The notes under the pieces are model-generated. The model did not search any database. It saw nothing but the letters and a program-made list of their open reading frames with translations, and was not told where the DNA came from. A DNA stretch of 14,415 nucleotides from Cylindrotheca closterium (Eukaryota > Bacillariophyta > Bacillariophyceae > Bacillariales > Bacillariaceae), in assembly GCA_933822405.4 (NCBI GenBank), contig CAKOGP040001765.1, positions 5,455 to 19,869 of the forward strand, in the 5' to 3' direction. The position numbers were made by a program, and so were the translations under genes. Below, in pieces: positions 6,891 through 14,261 of this stretch (position 1 is its first letter; each line of letters opens with the position of its first letter).

Positions 6891-8518
6891 GTCTGTTGCA
6901 AAATACAAAGGTGTAGAGTTGGTCATTCGCATTTGGGTATACTCCCGGTCCCAACTTTTGATATCCATATATGCTGACATATTGGAGGCAGAGGTCTTCA
7001 TGTCATTTTGTGGCTGTGCTGACATGCCACTGTGCTTCGCTGCATAGTTCATGCCCTCAGTAGCATTGGTAGTGTACTTGTGTAAGCACCGAATTTTGTT
7101 CTTGCAATGAAAGGCAAACTGCTGGTCATTGAGTGTAACAATGTGATTAAGGATCCATCCTACACATTTTTCTGCAGCCTTGTCTCCAACAAATTGCCTG
7201 AGTACAGAGTTTGTTTGAAGTTCTTGTAGCAGGAGAGCCTCGGACAATTCATACTCCTTCTTACTGTGGCAGGAAGTCCCGTCAATCCAAGATCTAACCC
7301 ATCTCCGGATCTCCAGTAGAATGGCTTGTCCATTAGATTGGTTTTTCACCTCACTGTCTTTTGGGCCATGTTTCAAGAATGTTTTTTCTATGAGGTGGTG
7401 CCCACATCTGCCCCAAATCGCATTCTTCACATAACAAAAGATGGATTGATCAACAGCATTATACTCAGTTGCATCTCCGTCTGTCAATATAAGATGCACT
7501 CGTTTTAGATTTCTAACACCAAGCATAGCTGGTAGTGCCTGTAAGAATATCCATCGGTAGAAAGCTTGTGACTCGTTTGGCATGAAAACATGGATGACCA
7601 CAAAAGCCTTGCCGGCACTATCCCTCCCGCAAATAAGCAGAAGGGGGCGTCCTTCATTATTGGTCTTGTGAGTGGCATCAATGAACAATACTTCCGGGAA
7701 GCGAAGAAACTGACGGTAGTTATTCTCATCCATCCATGCCGCACCAAGCATAACTCTGTTACCGGAGAGAAGGATAGTGTGTTGAAGGGTCTTCATATGC
7801 TCCTCTGCCTCTGTTACCAATTGATGCATCGGAGCTACTGTCTTTAGGCCTGCTTCCACCTCCACTGACCTGGCAAACACATTTTTTTCTTTTCCCTCTA
7901 TTGACACATCGGAAATGGAGTACAAGCCTCTTGGTGGAGGCTTGGTTGTGGCTGGTGTCTTCAATCCTGGTGTCTTCTGGGGACAAATGGCCTCAGTTGC
8001 ATTTTTCATAGTATCCCCTGTCATCTGGGGACAAATGGCCCCGGATGCATTTTTTGTAGTATCCCCCATACCACCAGGCATTGCTTTGGCTCTCACAAAC
8101 TTAGAGCACACTGCTTTCATAGCTTTTGCTTCTATGGCCTCCCGCTGGTTGTGAATGAACTCAGTGGGTGTCAACCCTAACCCTAACTGGCGCCAATGCC
8201 GGTGCAAATCCATAGTCAAAGGAGTCGGTCTATAACAAGGTCTACAGTCATTCCGCCGTCGGAGCCATCCAATATTGCATCGAGCTATCAAGGCAGACGT
8301 GCGGCTGGCTGGGATACCCCGCAATTTGTTGTAAAACCAGATTTTTCTCGTTTTTTAAGAGTCCATGTGGTCATTTTCACCCTCTTCTGCACGAAACTCC
8401 AATTAAAGGCTTTACTTAGGAAAAATCTGTGATTGCCTTCTACGACTTCTAATGTTTAACATTCACAAAACTCGTTAAGTAGACGAAATAAATCGGTTTG
8501 ACTTTTCGACTTTGTATT

Positions 8519-8589
8519 ATTTTGTTGTGGTCATCATTTACAGCAATTTGATATTCCGAAATTGCTGTAAATGATGACCACAACAAAAT
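8519..8589. repeat. Long perfect hairpin, stem-loop family copy 1
   Basis: Arms at 8519-8549 and 8559-8589 are exact 31-bp reverse complements around a 9-nt loop. The arm contains GTGGTCATCATTTACAGC, shared with three more copies. This copy has no tail of 11-bp units. Confidence 0.9.
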
Positions 8590-8765
8590 CATTGGAGTCG
8601 CCAGCAGTACATGCGCGCGATTTAACTGTTTTTTTTTCAAATTAAAAAACTTCTCGAAATTGAATTTGAGCTTCTTTCTTGCAGTATGCATTCTTTGCCA
8701 TCCAACATCACTTTGATTGCTACGTGCGGTGCCAGAAGACATCGGGATGGTTGAAAATGTAGTGA

Positions 8766-8945
8766 CACCGGAACAGGCATGAGAGTTTGAATGGTCGACT
8801 GAAGGATTACAGAATCCTCTTCGATACATACCATCACGATCCTGATAATCATGTCTATGCTTTTGAAGCGGTGGCTGTTCTTGTCCAGTATGCGATGGAC
8901 CATGGGCATCCTATCTTTGAAGCAAATACTGTACCACCAGAGTGA
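8766..8945 (+). pseudogene. C-terminal relic of a DDE-type transposase
   Basis: The plus strand reads without a stop from 8766 to TGA at 8943-8945: HRNRHESLNGRLKDYRILFD, then a His/Asp-rich part, then FEAVAVLVQYAMDHGHPIFE. An RxRHExxNxRLK motif followed by a VxxQxxxxxGxPxF-type end is familiar from C-termini of DDE endonuclease transposases in algae and protists. There is no start codon, and TGA precedes the segment immediately. It is too short to assign a superfamily. It probably inserted into the MULE before decaying. Confidence 0.45.
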
Positions 8946-9090
8946 ATAAACTAGATGTCCTACTGTTAGGTTATAGACTAGTACGCTGTAGCTATCTATT
9001 TTGGACAAGTTTAAAAAATCGCTACGCCTCACTTTCTCGTGCCTCCAATTTGTAATAACGTTTTCTTAACAGCAACAAGCAGTCCTTCCT

Positions 9091-9179
9091 TTGTTGTAGT
9101 CATCATTTACAGCAATTTCGGAACATCTGTAAATGACTACAGCAAATTTACAGCAAATTTACAGCAAATTTACAGCAAA
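9091..9179. repeat. Stem-loop family copy 2 with 11-bp tail repeats
   Basis: The left arm TTGTTGTAGTCATCATTTAC pairs with CTGTAAATGACTACAGCAA, the right arm lacking three bases (GATGACTAC versus GACTAC). It is followed by three AAATTTACAGC units. Confidence 0.85.
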
Positions 9180-9199
9180 GTCTTTCTACGATTAGCTCT

Positions 9200-9221
9200 C
9201 ACTTATGGAACACCATAAGTG
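9200..9221. repeat. Short perfect hairpin between repeat copies
   Basis: CACTTATGG (9200-9208), a 4-nt loop AACA, and CCATAAGTG (9213-9221). Flanking TCTTTCT (9181-9187) and AGAAAGA (9230-9236) could extend the stem. Confidence 0.6.
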
Positions 9222-9251
9222 TATTTCTGAGAAAGAAGTAATATCAAAGTC

Positions 9252-9341
9252 TTTGTAGTCATCATTTACAGCAATTTCGGAACATCTGTAAATGACTACA
9301 GCAAATTTACAGCAAATTTACAGCAAATTTACAGCAAAATT
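9252..9341. repeat. Stem-loop family copy 3 with 11-bp tail repeats
   Basis: It is nearly identical to copy 2, including the three-base deletion in the right arm and three AAATTTACAGC tail units, so copies 2 and 3 are probably a recent duplication. Confidence 0.85.
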
Positions 9342-9446
9342 GTCGCAAGCGCACTTTCCTGTATAACCGTTTACCCTGGCCGCTTGAACTTGTGTAGCGA
9401 CATACTGGCCTGGAATGCGCGCACGCAAGCCCTTCTTTGATGTAAA

Positions 9447-9547
9447 TTTGTTGTGGTCATCATTTACAGCAATTTCGGAACATCTGTAATGACTACAGCA
9501 AATCTACAGCAAATCTACAGCAAATCTACAGCAAATCTACAGCAAAA
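9447..9547. repeat. Stem-loop family copy 4 with variant tail
   Basis: The left arm carries GTGGTCATCATTTACAGC, as in copy 1. The right arm has lost one more A (CTGTAATGACTAC). The tail has four units, all of the variant AAATCTACAGC. Confidence 0.85.
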
Positions 9548-9883
9548 TTATGTTTATAAGAAGATATTTTTAATATAGGTCCGAATATCAAAACACCACC
9601 AGGACGTGAAGACATTAAATAACGATTCAGTTCTTTTTAAAAAAAACAGATTTTTGGCTCGTTACCCCTGCAGAAAGAGTGAGAAAATCGTTCTGTCGCG
9701 CATGCGTGCCCAGATTCACAGCAAATTGCGGCATATCCCTGGCAACATTTGGGAGAGTCTTATCTGCTGGTTATTGTCACTGGACGCAAGTTCGAGGATT
9801 ACAACAAAGCATCACTTTAGTTCGTACTCTTCACTGTGTCTTAGCTTTCAAATAGGCACAAAAGTCATCGATCTCATTGAATA
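9548..9883. other. Intergenic stretch: right MULE end and 5' region of the coiled-coil gene
   Basis: No gene is visible. It holds the AT-rich end of the stem-loop zone, the right inverted repeat at 9739-9770, and 113 bp between that repeat and the ATG at 9884, which must include the leader and proximal promoter of the next gene. A 92-codon plus-strand frame (9606-9884) crosses the inverted repeat and is probably fortuitous. Confidence 0.5.
9739..9770 (-). repeat. Right terminal inverted repeat (candidate)
   Basis: Exact reverse complement of 6392-6423. Just outside it, CACTGGACG resembles, in reverse complement, CGTCGCAAGTG outside the left repeat. Confidence 0.65.
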
Positions 9884-11078
9884 ATGGAAGATACTACTGC
9901 AAAGAGCAACATAAGCAATGAAGACGATGACCAGTCGATGCAACCTCCTTCAGCAATGCTGTCTCTCCTGGACAAGTATTCCAGGATGGAGGCCCAAATG
10001 ACACATGTGCGTCAAGAGACCACGCGAATTCAGTTAGAGATTCAGGCACGAAATTCTAGTGCTGAAAAGCTTGCGGAAGAACGCCAAGGGATGATTGTGG
10101 AGCAAGAACGTTTCTCCAAAGAAACAAAAATCCTCCAAGAAGACGCCAAGATAGCTCGTCAAAAGCTAAATTCAACCCAACAAGAGGCACTGCAAGCAAA
10201 AGAAAGGAAGGAAGAAGCGCGGCGAAACTTGGACAGACTAGAAATGCAATCGAAAGAATATCGACGACGGTTCTTCTATTCCTCACAATCCTTTCGGAAC
10301 GAGTGCAAGAAACGCAAAGTTACCTGTCAAGCATTGGGATTGACCCGTGCACCTTTGGTTGCTCATGCGATGGTATTTCAGCCTCAATTGTTTTCCTCTT
10401 TTCATAATATCAATAATCGAGACGAAACCCAGAGCGAGATCCAAGATGGGGAGCACAGTTGTCTAATTAAACAACTGAAGGCGTAGGAAGCATCCAAACA
10501 GCGACGGGAACAACTCAAAAAACAGAAGGACGACCTTTTGAGCCGATCAAGGGATCGACGTCAACGAAAAACTAGTCTTGAAGCACAGCTGGGTCGTATT
10601 TTGAAGGATATTGACATGCTCAATAGTCGAATCCAAGGCGAGAAGCGACCTACTACTATTTCCACTCAGGCCACAACAAATTCGAATTCCACTTTTGTAC
10701 TTCCAGCAGCACGTGAGTTGTACAACCTTTAGATTGAATGATCGATTTTACTTTCCACATCTAACCAATCACGTCTCGTTCTTTTTGGAAGGAACTACTG
10801 CAGGTGGTGCCAGTAAGATACTTTTGAACAATCCGTACGCAAAATGCAATCGAAAGCAATCACCGCCATCATCGTTGTCAAGTACTAAAGCAATGAATCC
10901 ACGGCGAAAATCGAGTCCCAAAGGCTCTGACGCTACCATAGAACAATATCCTCATATAGTGGGGCGTCAACGAGCTCCTCGGGGTTTTGGACTGTCTCTG
11001 CGCATTGAAGATGGCATTGATGATTCGGATGATGACGATGATGATGATTTACTATCGTTTGTTGGCTTTCGCAAGTAA
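9884..11078 (+). CDS. Coiled-coil protein with acidic C-terminus; one clear intron and an in-frame TAG or second intron
   Basis: ATG at 9884 opens a frame rich in Glu, Lys, Gln and Arg. Residues about 25-135 have the heptad pattern of a long coiled coil (LLDKYSRMEAQM through RRNLDRLEMQSKEYRRR). At 10484-10486 a TAG interrupts the frame, but the same frame resumes as coiled coil (EASKQRREQLKKQKDDLL, then LEAQLGRILKDIDMLNSRIQ). The coding part then meets GTGAGT at 10713; splicing to the AG at 10790-10791 gives a 79-nt intron with a matching phase, and exon sequence ending in DDSDDDDDDDLLSFVGFRK and TAA at 11076-11078. Total length is 371 codons with the TAG counted. Alternatively an intron at 10373-10486 (GTATTT...GCGTAG, 114 nt, phase 0, CTAAT 20 nt before its end) removes the stop. 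I do not recognise the family. A structural or cytoskeletal role is possible but unproven. Confidence 0.75.
10373..10486 (+). other. Possible intron spanning the in-frame TAG
   Basis: GTATTT at 10373 and TAG at 10484-10486 delimit 114 nt in phase 0, so both neighbours stay in frame. A branch-point-like CTAAT is at 10463-10467. Against it, the last part reads as coil-like protein (SCLIKQLKA) and there is no pyrimidine tract before the AG. Confidence 0.4.
10713..10791 (+). other. Intron of the coiled-coil gene
   Basis: GTGAGT donor at 10713, pyrimidine-rich end (GTTCTTTTTGGAAG), CTAAC branch-point-like motif at 10761-10765. It is 79 nt long and joins two open frames across phase 1. Confidence 0.75.
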
Positions 11079-11218
11079 CACAGGTATAGCATCGTGAATT
11101 TTGGAAAACCTGAATTTTTTGGGATTAATTTTCTTGATTCTCAACTCCTCGTTTGATTCACGGGCGTCGATTGTCACAATGTGCAAACTAGACAACTAGA
11201 AAATTTCCGCAATTCTCA

Positions 11219-11692
11219 ATGTTGAGTCAAGATGATATCCACCAACCCAAGCTTGACAACCCGATACAACATTCCAATCGTAGAAAGCGTGTCTATTGCT
11301 CTTCACACATGTCACACATAAGTTCAAACACAACTGAAGTAACAGAGAGTGAGGGAGTACTATTGAATAGGAAATTCAATGGATACACACATAGTCGTCA
11401 GGAACGGCCGGGAACTGTGGTCCGATTAGTCATTTCACACGCAATAGCAACTTTACAAAGGGAATCTTGCAGGCGTAATCTTGAAAAATCAATGCAGCAA
11501 CCAGCTCATCCGTGTCCACAAACAGTCAGTCAAAATAGCACGACTCGGCTGTGGGGAGGGTGGGAGAGGACAAATGAAAAAAGCATGCCCGTCCTCTTTA
11601 AAATCATTCCCCATTTTTTCTGTTTGCAGACCACTTTTCCATATTTAAATAGAAATGACTCTGTGTATAAATGCGGTGGGTCTATTCGATGA
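11219..11692 (+). CDS. Doubtful 157-codon ORF, unidentified
   Basis: ATG at 11219, TGA at 11690-11692. The composition is mixed, with no recognisable domain, signal or repeat. It lies between the coiled-coil gene and a repeat array. It is long enough to note but may be fortuitous, and no intron or poly-A signal supports it. Confidence 0.2.
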   Translation: MLSQDDIHQPKLDNPIQHSNRRKRVYCSSHMSHISSNTTEVTESEGVLLNRKFNGYTHSRQERPGTVVRLVISHAIATLQRESCRRNLEKSMQQPAHPCPQTVSQNSTTRLWGGWERTNEKSMPVLFKIIPHFFCLQTTFPYLNRNDSVYKCGGSIR

Positions 11693-11730
11693 TTGGACGG
11701 CATGCTGCATGTCAAATGGACAGAGCTTGA

Positions 11731-11853
11731 CTGGCTTGTGGTCAATTTGACCATGGCTCTACTGGCTCGTGGTCAATTTGACCATGGCCCGATTGGCTTG
11801 TGGTCAATTTGACCACGGCTATACAGGCTCGTGGTCAAATTGACCATCCAATC
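11731..11853. repeat. 31-bp tandem repeat with a palindromic core, four units
   Basis: The 15-bp core TGGTCAAWTTGACCA occurs at 11739, 11770, 11801 and 11832, each exactly 31 bp from the next. Between cores the sequence resembles CATGGCTCTACTGGCTCG. The last unit continues as CCATCCAATCA, as in the array at 13225-13533, so the two arrays are related. Its right edge overlaps the stop codon of the minus-strand gene that follows. Confidence 0.9.
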
Positions 11854-12356
11854 AAATCATCCCAATTGAAAGTGGTAGTTTTTTGAAAATTCTCACACGA
11901 TGCACTGTAGTAGGTGGTACAGGACAATACGTAACGGCACACGTGGACAGACATACCTCTTGTGCACCCATCAACCCCAAAACCGAGCACCGAACACCTA
12001 TCACAAGTGGTTTGAAGCAACTGCCATCAATCACCAACCACTTGCGATGAAAGTTTTCCTCATCTCTTCTTCTGCTGGAACAACAAAGTTCGGTCACACT
12101 GTGGTCCATCAACGATGTTTCCTGACAATCAAATGTTCCAACAACAGAAGAAGTGATTGAAATGATTGATGATGAAGTATCGTCCATTGGTGTAATGTAC
12201 CCAATGCCATTGTCTTTTATCATCTTGCTGTTGCTTCCAAAGTTCCATTGCTTCCGAAGATTTCCAGTCAAATCCGTCAACTGGCAAATCCGACTGAAAC
12301 GATGAATCGGCATCTATGGGCCCCAGGAAGAAACCAAATACAATGGCAAGCTTCAT
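11852..12356 (-). CDS. Small protein with possible N-terminal signal peptide, one intron
   Basis: ATG at 12356 (minus strand) starts MKLAIVFGFFLGPIDADSS, which looks like a secretion signal with possible cleavage after IDA. Exon 1 (12356-12201, 52 codons) is Trp-rich near its end (FDWKSSEAMELWKQQQDDK). A GT at 12200 and an AG at 12123-12122 give a 79-nt phase-0 intron with a pyrimidine-rich region (CTTCTTCTGTTGTTGG). Exon 2 (12121-11852, 89 codons plus TGA) contains LCCSSRRRDEENFHRKW and several Cys residues. The predicted product has 141 residues. A strong donor-like GAG|GTATGT at 11956 means the real gene could splice again and continue past the repeat array. TATATAAA lies just before the ATG, too close to serve that start as a TATA box. 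The family is unrecognised. Confidence 0.45.
12122..12200 (-). other. Intron of the small secreted-type gene
   Basis: GTACAT at the 5' end, TTGTCAG at the 3' end. At 79 nt it has the same length as the intron of the coiled-coil gene, and it joins two open frames in phase 0. Confidence 0.5.
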
Positions 12357-12829
12357 TTTATATAGAATACATTCACAGCTGCGATTGGTGATTTATTCTA
12401 TACCTTTATCATTCCACAACCAACCAATGTTGATCAAGTTGCCTCTGGTTTGCCATCTTTCAGGAGGAGGTTCCCATGGCCGCCATACTATCGGGGCACA
12501 ACCACTCAACAATACACCAATCGCTTCTTTCAATCCTTACGCCTTGAGCAGTATGTGATTTAGTCATGGATTCCGCCTAGACCCTGCATACATTGGCCTA
12601 ATTGGTGGGGTCAAAACAATGGTAAGTTCTGCTTCAAAACTGGTATTGGACAAACTGTGGGCCTAATTTCTCAAGCTTCTTTATTCTAACGCATATTTGT
12701 TGTGCATGGGTATGAATATCATGATTGGGGGGTTGGAATGGGGGGTTTCTGGGTAGAAGTGATTGAACTATAGGTACTTGGTGTTGATAATAAATTCAGC
12801 ATAGATTTGGAGAACCTTTACATTTTGTC
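12357..12829. other. Intergenic stretch with plus-strand coding relics
   Basis: There is no intact gene. Protein-like pieces in changing frames occur around 12427-12570 (PSFRRRFPWPPYYRGTTTQQ) and 12565-12660 (FRLDPAYIGLIGGVKTM). A donor-like GTAAGT is at 12622 and an acceptor-like TTCAG ends at 12799, which would join to the frame that enters the ATG at 12830. This may be the eroded 5' part of the relic at 12830-13056. Confidence 0.3.
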
Positions 12830-13056
12830 ATGTCGTCACCCAGACAAGGGCGGGCCTTCACCAAAGTTTTCGATGTACCAGCAGTTATCAATATTTGGCA
12901 ATGGTTTGAATTGCTGCAATGGGAAAAGAAATGTTTGGCTCCTTTTTTCAACTCTTTGCAACAATTCAAGTGATTTGGAGGGATTTCCTTCAATCTGATT
13001 GGTTCTACCAAAAGTTCTTTGCCAAACTTTGCAATTCACAGTATATAGAGATCTAG
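12830..13056 (+). pseudogene. Frameshifted coding relic, unidentified
   Basis: ATG at 12830 opens MSSPRQGRAFTKVFDVPAVI, then WQWFELLQWEKKCLAP. The frame ends soon after with TGA. Changing frame at the T6 run (12943-12948) gives a continuous protein-like reading, IQVIWRDFLQSDWFYQKFF, to TAG at 13054-13056. The aromatic-rich composition is maintained across the shift, so a single indel in one gene is likelier than two unrelated frames. The frame is also open upstream of the ATG to the acceptor-like AG at 12799. The family is unknown. Confidence 0.4.
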
Positions 13057-13224
13057 TACAGATTATTACCTAATAGTGGTGTAGGTCACAATAGCACGGT
13101 TTGTGATCACAATAAGGTCGTATTATACAAGATAGCATCTTTTGTCTTGTGGTTTTGATAAAAGTCGAAGAAGTCAATACTTCGCGTATATTTTGTTTTT
13201 CCGTTGCCACGACAATCACACGAG

Positions 13225-13533
13225 ATGATTGGATGGTCAATTTGACCATCCAATCATGTTGTGTGGAGCCTTTGGACATTGTGATTAGATGGTCAATTTG
13301 ACCATCCAATCATATTCTCTGCAGCATTCTGATCTTATGATTGGATGGTCAAATTGACCATCCAATCATATTGTCTAACTTTGTCAGATTATGATTGGAT
13401 GGTCAAATTGACCATCCAATCATCTTGTCTCAAGTTTTCCAAGTAAATGATTGGATGGTCAAATTGACCATCCAATCAAAATGTCTCACTTTATCAAATT
13501 ATGATTGGATGGTCAATTTGACCATCCAATCAT
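13225..13533. repeat. Array of six 33-bp palindromes with CCAAT motifs
   Basis: Units start at 13225, 13281, 13337, 13391, 13447 and 13501. Each is 16 + 1 + 16 bp: ATGATTGGATGGTCAA, a single A or T, then the reverse complement. Unit 2 has two substitutions and unit 5 one; the others are perfect. Spacers are 21-23 bp, the later ones alike (AATGTCTMACTTT). Each unit contains ATTGG and CCAAT. The centre base is T in units 1, 2 and 6 and A in 3-5. The array ends 214 bp before the ATG of the next gene. Confidence 0.95.
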
Positions 13534-13747
13534 AATGTCTAACTTTGCCAAAGTGGGAGACGCTCTGCGTCACCCACCCCGCAACCTGGATGCTTGACAC
13601 TCACCCCAATCTACGCCCCCAAATCCCCCATTTTCAAAACCGGCTGGTGTTAGACCTTGGCCAGCGCATTGTAGCTTTGGCCTGCCCGCCTTGTTTACTT
13701 TTTACTACGGTTCAATTTCACCCGTCCTCACTTTTCGGTCCACCACA

Positions 13748-14255
13748 ATGGCAATGGATCTTCAACCGCTTCATGCTCTTTGCAATGAACACTGTAACTG
13801 GGAAGTTCGCTCGATTATTCTTCAACTCTCTGAAACACTGCAACAGACCGAGCAAGAATCCATCAACCTTGTGTCCAAGGTCAAGAGTCATGTCATTGTC
13901 CCTTCAGAAAGATTTCAACCTGCAGAGGATAAGGTATGCCAATTGTCTTTCTCCCATTCATTCTCTCATTGATTCTCAATTGATTCTCACTTCTCCAAAC
14001 ACTGGGAAGGGCCATATCCTCTGGTTTCCATCAACATTGACCATTGCCAATGGCAGGTCATCCATCAATTACCACTTGAATGATGCCAATGGCAGCTCAT
14101 CCATCAAGAAGCTTTTGAACCATGCCCTCCAACAGTGTTCATGTTCAGATCCAGTTAAGGAAAAACAAAACCAAGAACAATACACGGTTCACATTTTCCT
14201 TTCCATGCGCCAAAAGAGCAAGAGTAAAGGATGCACCACTGGTGAGTGCTGTTAG
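13748..14255 (+). CDS. Small two-exon protein of unknown function
   Basis: ATG at 13748 (CACAATGGCA) opens exon 1 (13748-13933, 62 codons), starting MAMDLQPLHALCNEHCNWEV with a following helical, Gln/Glu-rich part (LQLSETLQQTEQESINLVSK). A donor AAG|GTATGC and an acceptor GGGAAG give a phase-0 intron at 13934-14009. Exon 2 (14010-14255) has a short imperfect duplication (IANGRSSINY and DANGSSSIKK), a Cys-containing stretch (LQQCSCSDP) and a basic tail ending SKGCTTGECC. The product has 143 residues. The last codons contain GGTGAGT at 14241, so another splice to the AG at 14298-14299 is possible. An AATAAA directly after the stop favours the simple ending. I do not recognise the family. Its 5' region is the palindrome array, which may act as a regulatory element. 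Confidence 0.6.
13934..14009 (+). other. Intron of the two-exon gene
   Basis: 76 nt, GTATGC donor, pyrimidine-rich interior (TCTTTCTCCCATTCATTCTC) and GGGAAG acceptor. It joins the two open frames in phase 0. Confidence 0.65.
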
Positions 14256-14261
14256 AATAAA
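14256..14261 (+). terminator. Poly-A signal-like AATAAA
   Basis: AATAAA begins one base after the TAG at 14253-14255. It is close to the stop but consistent with the very short 3' ends of compact protist genes. The rest of the window to 14415 shows no gene. Confidence 0.4.

Larger units (their letters stand above)
6702..8213 (-). pseudogene. MULE-type DDE transposase, 3'-truncated and fused to antisense sequence
   Basis: Numbered from the first in-frame ATG (8213), the protein shows the MULE catalytic core. D179 lies in LFIDATHKTN; D245 and D247 lie in ILTDGDATEYNAVD; a C/H motif follows (GRCGHHLIEK); E386 lies in NATEGMNYAAKH. A MULE transposase cuts and pastes its element by DDE chemistry at the terminal repeats. 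Residues 50-75 hold a 14-residue duplication (GDTxKNAxxAICPQ). The open frame extends upstream without an ATG to a stop at 8355-8357; another ATG at 8374 is in a different frame, so the N-terminus may be frameshifted. After about residue 446 (TDSRVHN) the frame runs antisense to the peptidase-gene fragment, so the last 57 residues or so are not native. No SWIM zinc finger (CxCxnCxH), usual downstream of E in MULEs, is present. This suggests loss of the C-terminus and probable inactivity. Confidence 0.8.
6392..9770. mobile_element. Candidate Mutator-like (MULE) DNA transposon, internally rearranged
   Basis: The interval is bounded by a perfect 32-bp inverted repeat and encloses a MULE-type DDE transposase on the minus strand and the 5' end of a peptidase-type ORF on the plus strand. 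Similarity between the ends continues outward in diverged form for about 20 bp, so the true element is a little longer than stated. No target-site duplication was recognised. About 1.2 kb between the transposase and the right end holds four stem-loop repeats and a relic of another transposase, probably later insertions. Confidence 0.5.

Noticed and set aside
8175..8186. Telomere-like CCCTAACCCTAA
   Set aside because: Only two units, and they lie inside the transposase coding frame (GLGL), so this is chance rather than a telomere remnant.
13231..13250. GGTCAnnnTGACC, identical in form to a steroid-receptor response element
   Set aside because: Nuclear receptors of that kind are animal proteins, so the match is a by-product of the palindrome.
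13070..13309. Minus-strand ORF through the palindrome array
   Set aside because: Its sequence is the translation of the tandem palindromes and has no other support.
13225..13533. CRISPR-like array of regularly spaced palindromic repeats
   Set aside because: The setting is eukaryotic with spliced genes and no cas genes, and the spacers are partly similar to each other, as in a tandem satellite.
13545..14255. Single unspliced 236-codon plus-strand ORF
   Set aside because: Its first half is in a different frame from the better-supported exon 1 at 13748 and runs through a convincing 76-nt intron; only its last part is exon 2.
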